Below are positions 1 through 8,344 of a stretch of DNA of 57,918 nucleotides, piece after piece. Below the pieces are notes generated by a model. The model was given only the letters and a program-made list of their open reading frames with translations, ran no database searches and was not told the origin of the DNA. The first letter of the stretch is position 1, and each line of letters starts with the position of its first letter. This stretch comes from Myxococcota bacterium. GTDB taxonomy: Bacteria; Myxococcota_A; Polyangia; HGW-17. The DNA lies in contig JAHJMN010000212.1 of NCBI GenBank assembly GCA_018821305.1, positions 1 to 57,918 on the forward strand, in the 5' to 3' direction. The position numbers were made by a program, and so were the translations under genes.

Positions 1-34
1 CACTCGGAAGTTCACTAACCGATCAGCATTGGAA
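1..34 (-). repeat. Repeat family C, truncated by the window edge
   Basis: Read on the minus strand this begins CCAATGCTGATCGG and runs into TTAGTGAACTTCCGAGTG. Nearly the same sequence occurs on the plus strand at 38442-38480 and 57717-57755. It abuts the family A repeat at 35-317, in the same relative order as the C and A repeats at 38195-38600. The copy is cut by the window start. Confidence 0.7.
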
Positions 35-317
35 TTAGCCCGCTTGCGGAATAAAAGGATCGAAACGATAAAAGTACTTGTTTTCATCCTGACATTTGTA
101 ATTATGCTTTGATGTTGAATGTTTATGACCTGATCCTGATCCTGGTTGCCTGACTACCTGAGTCACTGTTTAAAAATTTCCGGGAAACAGGAAATCAGTA
201 GCAGGAACAGGGAGGCAATTTTTGCTTTGCAAAAATGCAAGGGGAAAACAGGGGTGCTCAATCCTGAAGCATTTCTTTAAAACGAGTCACAATCGTATTA
301 CTCCGCAAGCGGTTTAG
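35..317 (+). repeat. Family A palindromic MITE-like repeat, copy A1
   Basis: About 283 bp with inverted ends. The left end carries CCGCTTGCGGAATAAAAGG and the right end is the complement of CCGCTTGCGGAGTAATACG. The left arm is rich in CCTG words and the right arm in CAGG words, so the whole unit is a long imperfect palindrome. A small hairpin module (GGCAATTTTTGC-TTTGCAAAAATGC, 212-242) lies in the right arm. Related copies are at 34758-34997, 38195-38442, 39515-39784 and (partial) 40853-41070. No ORF is credible here. Mobility is inferred from dispersion and inverted ends only. Confidence 0.75.
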
Positions 318-478
318 AATTTGAGTCTGTTGGTAACTGCTGCGAGTTCGTTGAGATGCCACAAAAACACTTAAAAAGGTATAGAAGGTAAAAATAAATA
401 AAGAAGCATAAATTGTTTTCAGAGATACAGGGAGTCAGGAATGCAGGGACCGCAATTCAAAATTACCGAAGAGCTATT

Positions 479-694
479 AAATAGTTCGTGTCCTGTAATT
501 CGCTTCGCGAAGGATTTTATTAAAAATCCTAACAGGCCACTAGTAATAAAATCAACACCTTGCGGTTACTGTCTAAAACGTATTTCCGAAGGAAATCGTC
601 AAAGATGACAACTGTTTTCGCAGAAAACAGTGAGAGTCCTGAGCAAAAATCAGGCGAAAAATTTGATTTTAGGTATTACAGGACATTAACTAAA
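479..694. repeat. Family B inverted-end repeat, copy B1
   Basis: The ends are inverted copies: AGTTCGTGTCCTGTAATTCG on the left, and on the right the complement of TTAGTTAATGTCCTGTAATACC. Inside are several short hairpins, e.g. CGCTTCGCGAAG and CTGTTTTCGCAGAAAACAG. The right end lies about 8 bp beyond the stop codon of the lipoprotein gene ending at 702. Shorter relatives lie at 29967-30030 and 34687-34763. No coding capacity was seen between 318 and 701. Confidence 0.65.
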
Positions 695-701
695 TAACTT
701 T

Positions 702-1340
702 TCAGTTTTCCGCTGGTGTTATTTTTAAATTATCGAACCAACTGTCTGAGGCCCAGTTCGAAAAACCAAAAAAACTGTTGCTGCGAGAATAAAGAGGACG
801 AGAATCTTTGAGAGTAAGCACATGTTTTCCATCAATGGTCCAGATAAGTTTTAGAATACCACCTGCATATCTGGATGAAATTTTCCAGTGTTGAAACTTT
901 CCAATGGTTGCAACCTGTTTTCTGGTATTTAGCAGATTCTTAGCATGCTCATTACGTTTAGCAATAAAGGATTTTGTATTTTTCCAGCCTCCAAGACAAA
1001 ACACATAACCAGTCGCTATGTAGGAGCCTTTGTTGAAAGCGAAACTACGACCATCCCCGAAGAGCTCTATTTTCAAGTCTCCATCGGGGGAATTACTCAT
1101 AGCATCAAATTCAATATCAACATTAACCGGCAAGGAACGTTTAAGCCAGAGTGGGTGATTGTAACCGCCCATTATATTCAATCTATTTTTTATTATTATG
1201 TATCGGCCAATAGTATCAAGCCACGTAGATCCGATTTCGTCTCTATTGAAATCATCGAAAAATGGAGACTTAATGGAAATAGGATCCGTAGAACAAGAAA
1301 AAAAGAATGAAATAGTAAGAATCAGGTACTTAAAAGACAT
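702..1340 (-). CDS. Lipoprotein with a lectin-like (concanavalin-type) domain
   Basis: A 212-residue predicted lipoprotein. The signal peptide is hydrophobic (residues 2-15) and ends in a lipobox FFSC with lipidated Cys16. The rest looks like an all-beta sandwich: FFDDFNRDEIGSTW near the start and a closing FGFSNWASDSWFDNLKI resemble bacterial LamG/concanavalin-like modules that bind sugars or proteins. I chose the ATG at 1340 over an upstream in-frame start because it places the lipobox correctly and sits one base after the stop of the receiver-PATAN gene (TGA-T-ATG), implying translational coupling. It is the last gene of the 702-3716 group. Function is unknown. Confidence 0.7.
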   Translation of the reverse strand: MSFKYLILTISFFFSCSTDPISIKSPFFDDFNRDEIGSTWLDTIGRYIIIKNRLNIMGGYNHPLWLKRSLPVNVDIEFDAMSNSPDGDLKIELFGDGRSFAFNKGSYIATGYVFCLGGWKNTKSFIAKRNEHAKNLLNTRKQVATIGKFQHWKISSRYAGGILKLIWTIDGKHVLTLKDSRPLYSRSNSFFGFSNWASDSWFDNLKITPAEN

Positions 1341-1341
1341 A

Positions 1342-2421
1342 TCAGGAAGAAACTTTTTTACGGACGATTTCAAGATTAATATTAAGTATTTTATTTTCTG
1401 AATCAAGTTCTTTTGCCCTTGTCCAAACTTCCAGTGCTTTTTTGTATTCGCCTTTTATGTAATGATCCAGGCCCGTTTCAAAAAGATCACCGAAGGAAGG
1501 AGTCAATTCGGGCTGCTTTGCTACTATAACCTTTTCAAGTCTGATGGTAATGTCGTTTTCTACAAAGACATGCTGCTGTCGGATCTTTTCCTCAAGGACA
1601 TCTCGGCTAATATCCAAAGCCTTTTCGGCTTTTTTAAAAACAGTTTTTCCGTTATGGACTACAATAGTAATAATTTGAGGTTCTGGATAAGATGAGTATT
1701 CCGTTTGAATCTGGATTATGCCCTTTCCAGAATTAATACCAGAAAGCATTCCCATCGGTTTTTCAATTTGAGTTACCGGGAATTCACCACTGACAGCGGA
1801 TTCTATCTCAGAGAAGTCAGGTGTTCGTGCTTTAATAAAGAAAAAACCACTGGCAGTGTCAGTAAGTTTTTCAAAAATAACATCACTATTGACGATATTA
1901 TCAAAATCTACTTCACCCCTGATTAAAGGAATTTCAAAGTTGGAATTTCCCGTGCGAATTTCAAGAGAACCAGTAACGCCCTGACTTTCACAGAATTGAA
2001 GAAGCCTTGTAAAAGGAAGATTAGATAGATTGCCGTGAAAAACGGGTTCGGTATATTTTTTATGCCTTCGAAGTAGAGCCTTGACTTTAGCAAGTATGAC
2101 CTTATCGTTGAAAGGCTTGAGCAGGTAATCGTCAGCGCCGGAATCTAATCCTTTAATAATTGATTCTTCAGAATCCATGCCTGATAAAAAAATAAAAGGT
2201 ATTGTCCAATGGGGATGATCTCTGAAAATATGTTCTCGAAAGACAAAGCCGCTCATCCCGGGCATTACAATATCTGAAATAATAAGTGACGGTTGATTTT
2301 GTTTGAGAAACTCCAGGGCTGAAGGAGCGTCATTGAAAGTAGTACACTGGTAACCGCCGGATAATAATAATTCGGACAAATGAAGAGTGATATCTTTATC
2401 GTCATCCACAATAAGAATCAT
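1342..2421 (-). CDS. Response regulator: receiver + PATAN (DUF4388) + TPR-like tail
   Basis: A 359-residue cytoplasmic signalling protein. Residues 1-115 form a receiver domain: acidic pocket DDD at 6-8, phospho-acceptor Asp50 in LIISDIVMPGMSG, the Ser of FLSG, and the Lys of LLKPF. Residues about 128-225 match the PATAN/DUF4388 module (NLPFTRLLQFCESQGVTG...), common in deltaproteobacterial regulators of polarity and motility. The C-terminus (YIKGEYKKALEVWTRAKELD) is TPR-like. There is no DNA-binding domain, so output is probably through protein contacts. The ATG at 2421 is preferred to an in-frame GTG 18 bases upstream. It lies 4 bases after the roadblock gene stop, in an operon with ParA. 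Confidence 0.88.
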   Translation of the reverse strand: MILIVDDDKDITLHLSELLLSGGYQCTTFNDAPSALEFLKQNQPSLIISDIVMPGMSGFVFREHIFRDHPHWTIPFIFLSGMDSEESIIKGLDSGADDYLLKPFNDKVILAKVKALLRRHKKYTEPVFHGNLSNLPFTRLLQFCESQGVTGSLEIRTGNSNFEIPLIRGEVDFDNIVNSDVIFEKLTDTASGFFFIKARTPDFSEIESAVSGEFPVTQIEKPMGMLSGINSGKGIIQIQTEYSSYPEPQIITIVVHNGKTVFKKAEKALDISRDVLEEKIRQQHVFVENDITIRLEKVIVAKQPELTPSFGDLFETGLDHYIKGEYKKALEVWTRAKELDSENKILNINLEIVRKKVSS

Positions 2422-2425
2422 GGTA

Positions 2426-2932
2426 CTATTCCCGAACACCGGTTAATACGCGGCGAATATTATTGATAAAAATTTCCAGAACAGACCGAACATCTTTATC
2501 CTGAGATGTAGTGATCATAATGCATGCAGTAGTTTCCTTTTCGAGAGAAAACCGGTAAAGACATGCTTTCTCAAGAATATTTGTATCAAAACTGATATAG
2601 CATACTTCAGAGTTTTCTATCAACCGACCACAAGAACTGAGGGTTTCGTTTAAAACGGACGTTAACGCGCCAAGCATTTCAGGATTATAAGCTCCTGAGG
2701 AAAAAGCAATTGGCAGACCTTGAGCATCAGTAATGATTACACTGGAAAACTCATGAAAACCGCACAACTCATCCAAAATAGCCGTAATTTCGTTTTCACG
2801 ATTCTCATATTCTATTTTGCCAGCACTCAAAGCTCCCGGATCAATCTGCGCAGATTGCGCATTGGGTTTATCTAGTTTTTCAAGGAGTGCTGCGGCAAGT
2901 CCAAGTTCAGAAAAGTCCTTGAAATTCTTCAT
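2426..2932 (-). CDS. Roadblock/LC7 (MglB-like) domain protein
   Basis: About 168 residues. The N-terminal 45 residues are low complexity and probably flexible. Residues about 48-160 form a roadblock/LC7 fold: EITAILDELCGFHEFSSVII followed by DAQGLPIAFSSG, the typical beta strand with a small-residue turn. Such proteins dimerise and act as GAPs or scaffolds for small GTPases. No Ras-like GTPase is encoded here; the nearest NTPase is the ParA immediately upstream. The ATG at 2932 is chosen because AAAGGAG lies six bases before it; it overlaps the 3' end of parA by 26 bases. A second, different roadblock gene lies at 7784-8152. Confidence 0.85.
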   Translation of the reverse strand: MKNFKDFSELGLAAALLEKLDKPNAQSAQIDPGALSAGKIEYENRENEITAILDELCGFHEFSSVIITDAQGLPIAFSSGAYNPEMLGALTSVLNETLSSCGRLIENSEVCYISFDTNILEKACLYRFSLEKETTACIMITTSQDKDVRSVLEIFINNIRRVLTGVRE

Positions 2933-3716
2933 CTTCATCTCCTTTGACTCGGTTGATTTTCCGTTCATGCAGTTCAAGTGCCAGTTCAAAATAACCACGA
3001 GCAGCCTTCGTTGCTTTTCGACTCATTGCTGCAGCGGCTCCATTCAGAGAAAGATCTTCAAAAATGTAATCATGATTTATAACAGTTTTAAAAATTGTTG
3101 TTGATGGAAGAGTATCTTTTGCTGTTTTAAAAATTTCGATTTCCGAACGGGAGGCAAAGTCAAGCATTGTGACTAAAATGCCTTCGACGGTTAAGGAAGG
3201 ATTATATTTGTGTCTAACATCTTCAATGAACTGAAGAAAAACTGGGAGAGATCTAACTGCAGTATTTCGCATATTAAGCGGAATAATGACGGAATTACTT
3301 ACGGATAAAAAGGCTCTTACAAAAGAGCCCATACCTGCAGGGCAGTCAATAAGGACATAATTAAAACCCTGTGATACACTGATGACAGCATCCATGAGAA
3401 TGTGTTTCCCAGCCTGTGTTTCGCTTTTAATTAGAGAATCAGTGGAGAAATGTCCACTTCCAAGAGCACTTAATGTGAGATTTCTGGAGTTGACTATACA
3501 TTCTTCCGGCTTTGCTTTACCCGTGAGAATATCTGCAAGTCCAGGTTTTTCTTTTTCTCCAATATTAGTTCCGAGACTGAGTCCGCCCTGGGGGTCCCCA
3601 TCAATAAGCAGTACGTGATTTCCAAGGGAAGCGAGGCTGTAGCCAAGATTAAGAGTTGAAGTAGACTTCCCAGTACCGCCCTTCTGACTTGCTAAAGAAA
3701 TAATTTGTGTGAGCAT
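2907..3716 (-). CDS. ParA/Soj-family ATPase
   Basis: A 269-residue deviant Walker P-loop ATPase. The N-terminus has KGGTGKST (residues 12-19) with the signature first lysine, then the Walker A' motif DGDPQGG (about 39-45) and the switch II region VLIDCPAGMGS. Relatives position chromosomes, plasmids, chemotaxis arrays or other cargo by ATP-driven dimerisation. No parB-like gene or parS-like site is visible nearby and the partners are signalling proteins, so a cargo-positioning role is more likely than chromosome partition (inference). Start: ATG at 3716 with GAGGT nine bases upstream; a TTG 21 bases earlier is less likely. Confidence 0.9.
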   Translation of the reverse strand: MLTQIISLASQKGGTGKSTSTLNLGYSLASLGNHVLLIDGDPQGGLSLGTNIGEKEKPGLADILTGKAKPEECIVNSRNLTLSALGSGHFSTDSLIKSETQAGKHILMDAVISVSQGFNYVLIDCPAGMGSFVRAFLSVSNSVIIPLNMRNTAVRSLPVFLQFIEDVRHKYNPSLTVEGILVTMLDFASRSEIEIFKTAKDTLPSTTIFKTVINHDYIFEDLSLNGAAAAMSRKATKAARGYFELALELHERKINRVKGDEDEEFQGLF

Positions 3717-3782
3717 GTTTTGATACCTCGCAAACAAAATATCAGGAACAATGATTTTCTGGAACAGAAGAAATGATTTAAA

Positions 3783-6700
3783 TTAAGAATTAAGCTTTTG
3801 GGTTGAATTCTTATATTTTTTCCAGTTTGAGAGCGTCATTCCGAGTTCAGTTCCAGTTACAGGAAGTGTTAAAATTTCATGAAAAAAGATATCAGAATCG
3901 TTAATATCACCATTTCGTATAATTTTCACACAATAAGTGTGTTTAGAATTGTAATATTTTGCCATATTTAAAGATTCGGATTGTAAAAAAAGAAGTGAAG
4001 GGTAGATGCCTTGAGGAAGGCGGTCAAAAGCAAAAAAAGGTGTTTCTCGTTGTTTTAAGAGCATTGAAATGGCAGTCTTTCCAGGATCTGATCCGCAAAC
4101 AAATACAGCGTTTTGGCAATTAATTATTCTTGATTCAGGAAGGATAATCGTGAAAACAGCCCCTCCCTCAGGATAATTTTCACAAAAAATACTTCCTCCA
4201 TGAGCTTTAGTAAATTCCTTAGAAATATAAAGGCCGAGGCCGGAACTCCCAGTTTTTCCAGATTGGCTATCCTGGAAATATTTTTCAAAAACTAATTCAA
4301 GTTTATCAGAAGATATCCCCGGCCCCTGATCTTTAATGGAGATAAAGAGACAGTTGTCAGATATTCCTGTTTTTATAAAAACGCTACAGTCAGGAGGAGT
4401 ATAGCGTAGGGAATTTGTTATAATATTAACAAGAGCTTGTCCAATCTTCTCATTATCTATTTCCAGAAGTAAATCAGTATCCATTTCGAGCTCAATAGTT
4501 ATTCCCCGGGACGTAGCTTGATCACTGACAGAAAATAATGCGCTTTCCAGGACACTACTCAATAAAACCGGAGAAGTGTTCAATTCGAAAGTGCCTGACT
4601 CCAATCGTTCGAGATTGAGCATCATCGAAATAAATGATATACTTCTGTGTCCAAGATTCTTAATGCGTGAGACTAATGTTTCGATCTCGCTGAGACGTCC
4701 TTCTTTGAGGCGACTTTCTAACAGAGATGCGACTGAAATAATAGAATTAACAGGGCTTTTTAAATCGTGGCTGGTAATGGCAACCATATCACTTTTAAGT
4801 CTGTTTAGTTCCTGCAAGTGAATATTGTTCGCAGCTAGTTGAGCCGTTTTACGTTCAAGTTCACGTCGAAAATATGTTTTTTCTGTTATATCAAGAAATT
4901 GTCCCATATAGCCAAGAAGTTTTCCCGTTGCATCGTTTACAGAACTGATGGTAAGTTGAATAATTATTTCAGTACCATCTTTTCGCTTATCAGTTACTTC
5001 TCCGCTCCAGAAACCATAATCAGCATTTTTAAGTGTGGACCAAATTGCTCGATGTAATTTCCCGGATTCGTGATCCCCTGAGAATATGGAAGGCTTTTTC
5101 CCAGTAATTTCAATAAGTCTATATCCAAAAAGATTTAAAAAAGCCCGATTAGCATCCTTAATCACCCCAAATGTATCTGTGAAAATGACGGCCTCACTTG
5201 AATTAAGGAAATTACGATAAAAAAATGAGAGATGATCGAGGTTCTGAAGTGGATTGGATGCACTTCTGTAAAGAAAAAGAATTTTTTCAGGAAACTGAAT
5301 CAGGGTAAATTCGACAGGTTTATTGGTTGCAGTAAGAATATATCCGTTATTCAGGCCACGCACTCCGGTATTGATCATATTGTAAAAATCCGGAGCAATG
5401 TTATCAAGAAGGCTTGTATTCAATGGGAATTCGCTTGCTTCACTATGAGTAATATTAAGACTTTTATCAGTTTCAACGCGAACCCATGGTTCAGAATCTA
5501 TTAAAAGTGCGCCATCTTTTACAGGAACAAAACTGGCTTTGACAGGTGCGCCTTGCAAAAGTAAACTGATGTCAGCATCATCTGAATCAAACCAGGAACA
5601 GAACTCATCAAAAGATGAAACGTCGATATCACTTTTGCCCATTTCTCGAAAAACATTGATTGCAATATCAGTAAGATAAGGATCAAACTGCTTTCCACGC
5701 CCCGCTTCAAGTCTTCTTAAAGCCTCTGTTTTACCAAGGCTTGAACGATATGAGCGATTTGTAGTCATGGCATCATATGAATCAGCAAGAGCTAGAATGC
5801 GACCAATCAGGGGAATGTCTTCACCCTTCCTTCCAAGGGGGTAACCTTTACCGTTATAAAACTCATGATGAGCAGCACTGGCATAGGCAAGATGTCTCAG
5901 ATCCGTAATTGATGATATGATGGCCATTGTGTCAGAAGCATGTTTGCGGATAATTTCCGCCTCTTCGCCATTTAAGGGGCCATTTTTATTGAGAATATGT
6001 CTGGGAACTCCGACTTTTCCAACATCATGAAGGAGCCCCGCCCAGAGAATATCCCATTTGTTTACGGCACTGCCAAGTTCCACCGAAAGTTTCCAAGCAT
6101 ACCAGGTTGTTCGGATGCTGTGACCCATTGTGTAACTGTGTTTGGCGTCGATTATTCGAGACAGAACCCATAGAATCTGAGTGAGGATCTGGAGTTCGGT
6201 AAATTTATGAAGATTCCGGGGAATAACGCTTACTTGAGAAATTCTGGATGAAAGAAGTTCAAAATCCGTCCATACTTTAATAAAATCCGGATCAGAATTT
6301 ATCAATTCAAGAGCACTTTGTGCTACCTCGGGAAATATCTCTTTTCCCGATAATCCTTCTATAAACCCTTTGATATCAATGTTATTGTATCGACGTAGAT
6401 GCAGATCCATAAGATCTGCAAGCAATATGGCACTACTTTCTAGAGGGATATCACTTTTATCAAGCTTTTCGGGATGGCCTTTTCCATCGTATTGCTCGTG
6501 ATGTTTTTCAATAACTTCTGTAATTCCAGAGAAAATTTTTAAAGGCTTTAAAATGCGCCCACCGGCTTTACCATGTTCCCATATTTCTTTAACAAGAGTA
6601 CGTCCAGACATGTAGTGAAGTATATGATTTGAAAAATCTATTCCCCCTATGTCGTGTAAAAGTCCTCCGTGAAATAAGGTAGATTCATCAGTCCCCTCAA

Positions 6701-6851
6701 GCCATGGATGCATTCTGTAAGCCATATAGCCAACCCGGAAGGCATGATGAAGCTTTTCTCCTTCATCAAAATCCAGTGTGAGTGAAAGAGTTTTAACAAG
6801 GTCGTTAAAAATCCTTTCTCTTCTGAGGTTGTTGCCGGGTGCCGTTACCAT
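3783..6851 (-). CDS. Tandem HD-GYP / PAS / hybrid histidine kinase (1022 aa)
   Basis: A large cytoplasmic sensor without membrane segments. Domain 1 (about 30-200) is an HD-GYP-like domain with LLHDIGG (HD at 66-67) and HHEQYDGKGHP (117-127). Domain 2 (about 225-405) is a fuller HD-GYP with LLHDVGKVGVP (HD at 275-276), HHEFYNGKGYP (328-338) and LALADSYDAMTTNRSYR. Such domains hydrolyse cyclic di-GMP. A poorly recognised linker (about 410-535) precedes a PAS domain (about 545-660), a HisKA helix with SHDLKSP (His695), and an ATPase domain (N-box Asn813, DQGPG 841-845, GLGL 871-874). The last 110 residues look like a degenerate receiver (GSDPGKT... LPVTGTEL) lacking a clear phospho-Asp. The ATG at 6851 has GGGAG upstream. 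Confidence 0.9.
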   Translation of the reverse strand: MVTAPGNNLRRERIFNDLVKTLSLTLDFDEGEKLHHAFRVGYMAYRMHPWLEGTDESTLFHGGLLHDIGGIDFSNHILHYMSGRTLVKEIWEHGKAGGRILKPLKIFSGITEVIEKHHEQYDGKGHPEKLDKSDIPLESSAILLADLMDLHLRRYNNIDIKGFIEGLSGKEIFPEVAQSALELINSDPDFIKVWTDFELLSSRISQVSVIPRNLHKFTELQILTQILWVLSRIIDAKHSYTMGHSIRTTWYAWKLSVELGSAVNKWDILWAGLLHDVGKVGVPRHILNKNGPLNGEEAEIIRKHASDTMAIISSITDLRHLAYASAAHHEFYNGKGYPLGRKGEDIPLIGRILALADSYDAMTTNRSYRSSLGKTEALRRLEAGRGKQFDPYLTDIAINVFREMGKSDIDVSSFDEFCSWFDSDDADISLLLQGAPVKASFVPVKDGALLIDSEPWVRVETDKSLNITHSEASEFPLNTSLLDNIAPDFYNMINTGVRGLNNGYILTATNKPVEFTLIQFPEKILFLYRSASNPLQNLDHLSFFYRNFLNSSEAVIFTDTFGVIKDANRAFLNLFGYRLIEITGKKPSIFSGDHESGKLHRAIWSTLKNADYGFWSGEVTDKRKDGTEIIIQLTISSVNDATGKLLGYMGQFLDITEKTYFRRELERKTAQLAANNIHLQELNRLKSDMVAITSHDLKSPVNSIISVASLLESRLKEGRLSEIETLVSRIKNLGHRSISFISMMLNLERLESGTFELNTSPVLLSSVLESALFSVSDQATSRGITIELEMDTDLLLEIDNEKIGQALVNIITNSLRYTPPDCSVFIKTGISDNCLFISIKDQGPGISSDKLELVFEKYFQDSQSGKTGSSGLGLYISKEFTKAHGGSIFCENYPEGGAVFTIILPESRIINCQNAVFVCGSDPGKTAISMLLKQRETPFFAFDRLPQGIYPSLLFLQSESLNMAKYYNSKHTYCVKIIRNGDINDSDIFFHEILTLPVTGTELGMTLSNWKKYKNSTQKLNS

Positions 6852-6869
6852 TATTCTCCCATACTCATT

Positions 6870-6905
6870 AATTAAGTAGGTAATGTCCTGTAATACCGAA
6901 ATTTT
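6870..6905. repeat. Family B end-like fragment
   Basis: TAGGTAATGTCCTGTAATACCG matches the end sequence of family B repeats (compare 40848-40871 and the complement of 672-694). No matching inverted partner is obvious, so this is probably a solo end. It lies between the ODP-MBL gene and the HD-GYP kinase gene. Confidence 0.5.
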
Positions 6906-6939
6906 AAGTATCCAGGAATCCGAGCCAATAACAGTATAA

Positions 6940-7683
6940 TCAGGGAATACTGAATTCCGTCATAAGATCAAGTCCACACTGTAAATTTTCAATCCAGGAT
7001 ATAAACTGTTGGACTGCCTTTGATGATTTTATAACAGAGCCATGCTGAGGGGCTATTATTTCAATATCAAGTTTCCTTGCCATTTGAGCCCACAGTTTCA
7101 TAGCTTTATTTGTGGGTATGTAGCGGCGATGAAAGGGATCCATGTACTGTACATGCGCGTCAAAGTCTTCGGTTTCAATCCAGGGAGCTCCAAGGCTTGC
7201 ACCAAGATCTCCGGTATAAAGAATTTTAAATTCCGGGTCATAAACCTGAAAATTTCCACTGCTGTGCAGAAAATGAGCGGGGATTAATTTAACTTCCATA
7301 CCTCCAACAGTAATATTCATTCCTGAGTCGGGAATTGGTGTTATGCGGTTTATAACCAGTTGATCAATGCCGAAATGCGGAATAAAACGCATCCAGAGTT
7401 CGGAAAGATAGGCCTGAGCATCCGTCATCATAAGCCATCCATTTGCAGCGGCAATAATATCAGGATCCTGATGACTGAAAAAAAGATATTTGATAGAAGC
7501 AGGCTTTATTACACTGGATAACTGTGAGAATAGACCAGTGTATACTTTGTGTCCCCCTGGATCTAAAATAAGAGTTTCACCATTCTTGGAGATTATATGC
7601 TGATTAGCCTGAACCATATGTCCGCTACCAAGATCATGGAACATATAGGCTGCATTTTCGCCATGTTTTATCAAAGTGTGCAT
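6940..7683 (-). CDS. ODP-type metallo-beta-lactamase-fold di-iron protein
   Basis: A 247-residue protein resembling the oxygen-binding di-iron (ODP) / flavodiiron MBL branch. Likely metal ligands: His71, Asp73 and Asp75 in SHQDPDI, His137 (or His140) in PAHFLH, Asp159 in YTGDLG and His214 in APQHGS. The first cluster is HxDxD rather than the HxExDH of classical flavodiiron proteins, and there is no fused flavodoxin. Family members act as O2/NO sensors or reductases and are often tied to signalling. Placed between a roadblock gene and the HD-GYP kinase, an oxygen-sensing input is plausible (inference). The ATG at 7683 is preceded by CAGGTG. Confidence 0.82.
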   Translation of the reverse strand: MHTLIKHGENAAYMFHDLGSGHMVQANQHIISKNGETLILDPGGHKVYTGLFSQLSSVIKPASIKYLFFSHQDPDIIAAANGWLMMTDAQAYLSELWMRFIPHFGIDQLVINRITPIPDSGMNITVGGMEVKLIPAHFLHSSGNFQVYDPEFKILYTGDLGASLGAPWIETEDFDAHVQYMDPFHRRYIPTNKAMKLWAQMARKLDIEIIAPQHGSVIKSSKAVQQFISWIENLQCGLDLMTEFSIP

Positions 7684-7783
7684 AGTTCACCTGTCACTGA
7701 AAACCTGATTAAATCTTCGGAAAGACGTTGTTTAAAAAGTTGATCCCGATTGGGAGTGATTATAAAAAAAATCATTTGTCGTT

Positions 7784-8152
7784 TTAGCCAAGAATGGTTT
7801 TAACGTCTTCACTTGCCCTGCTGAGATCTAAAAAAATCAGCCCGAGTTTTGCAGTTTTTCTTGCCATTGCAATCAGCACGGCATGTTCACCTGCATGCAT
7901 AATAATTACATAACCGTTATCCCCTTTGACGAAGAGCTGTTCCAGATTTCCACGTTTAAGTTCCAATGCTGTTCTTGTTCCCATGCTGAGCATGGCAGCA
8001 CTCATAGCGGCTATCTGTGCTTCTTCAATGTTTTGAGGTAGAGAGCTTGCAATAATGAGTCCGTCTTCGGAAACAACGGCGCAAGCTTCAATATCACCAC
8101 TTCCACTCTGCAAATTGGCGAGAGTCTGATTCAATTGCTGGGTTCTGGACAT
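7784..8152 (-). CDS. Roadblock/LC7 domain protein (second copy)
   Basis: A 122-residue, single-domain roadblock/LC7 protein: an N-terminal helix (QQLNQTLANLQ), strand ACAVVSEDGLIIASSL, a central helix MSAAMLSMG, and strands QLFVKGDNGYVIIMHAGEHAVLIAM. This is the canonical layout of small MglB-like regulators, which dimerise to bind GTPases or kinases. It is only distantly similar to the roadblock protein at 2426-2932. The ATG at 8152 is preferred over a GTG six bases earlier because CAGGAG is then five bases upstream. It heads the signalling block on this strand. Confidence 0.88.
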   Translation of the reverse strand: MSRTQQLNQTLANLQSGSGDIEACAVVSEDGLIIASSLPQNIEEAQIAAMSAAMLSMGTRTALELKRGNLEQLFVKGDNGYVIIMHAGEHAVLIAMARKTAKLGLIFLDLSRASEDVKTILG

Positions 8153-8344
8153 GTTCACTCCTGTTTAAAATACTGGCTAAGGCCAATAATTTCAATTTCA
8201 CTGAAATTATTCTTGCCTGACTGGAAAGTCAGTCAATAGTAAAAAAAGAAAAAAAGTAATTTGTTAAAATTATTATCTAATATTTTAAATAAATCAGGAT
8301 ATGAACTTGATCCGAAATAACTAATATGGAATCAGGAGTAGGAA

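Noticed and set aside
2426-3716. Chromosome partition parAB locus
   Set aside because: No ParB-like gene or repeated parS-like site next to ParA; neighbours are signalling proteins.
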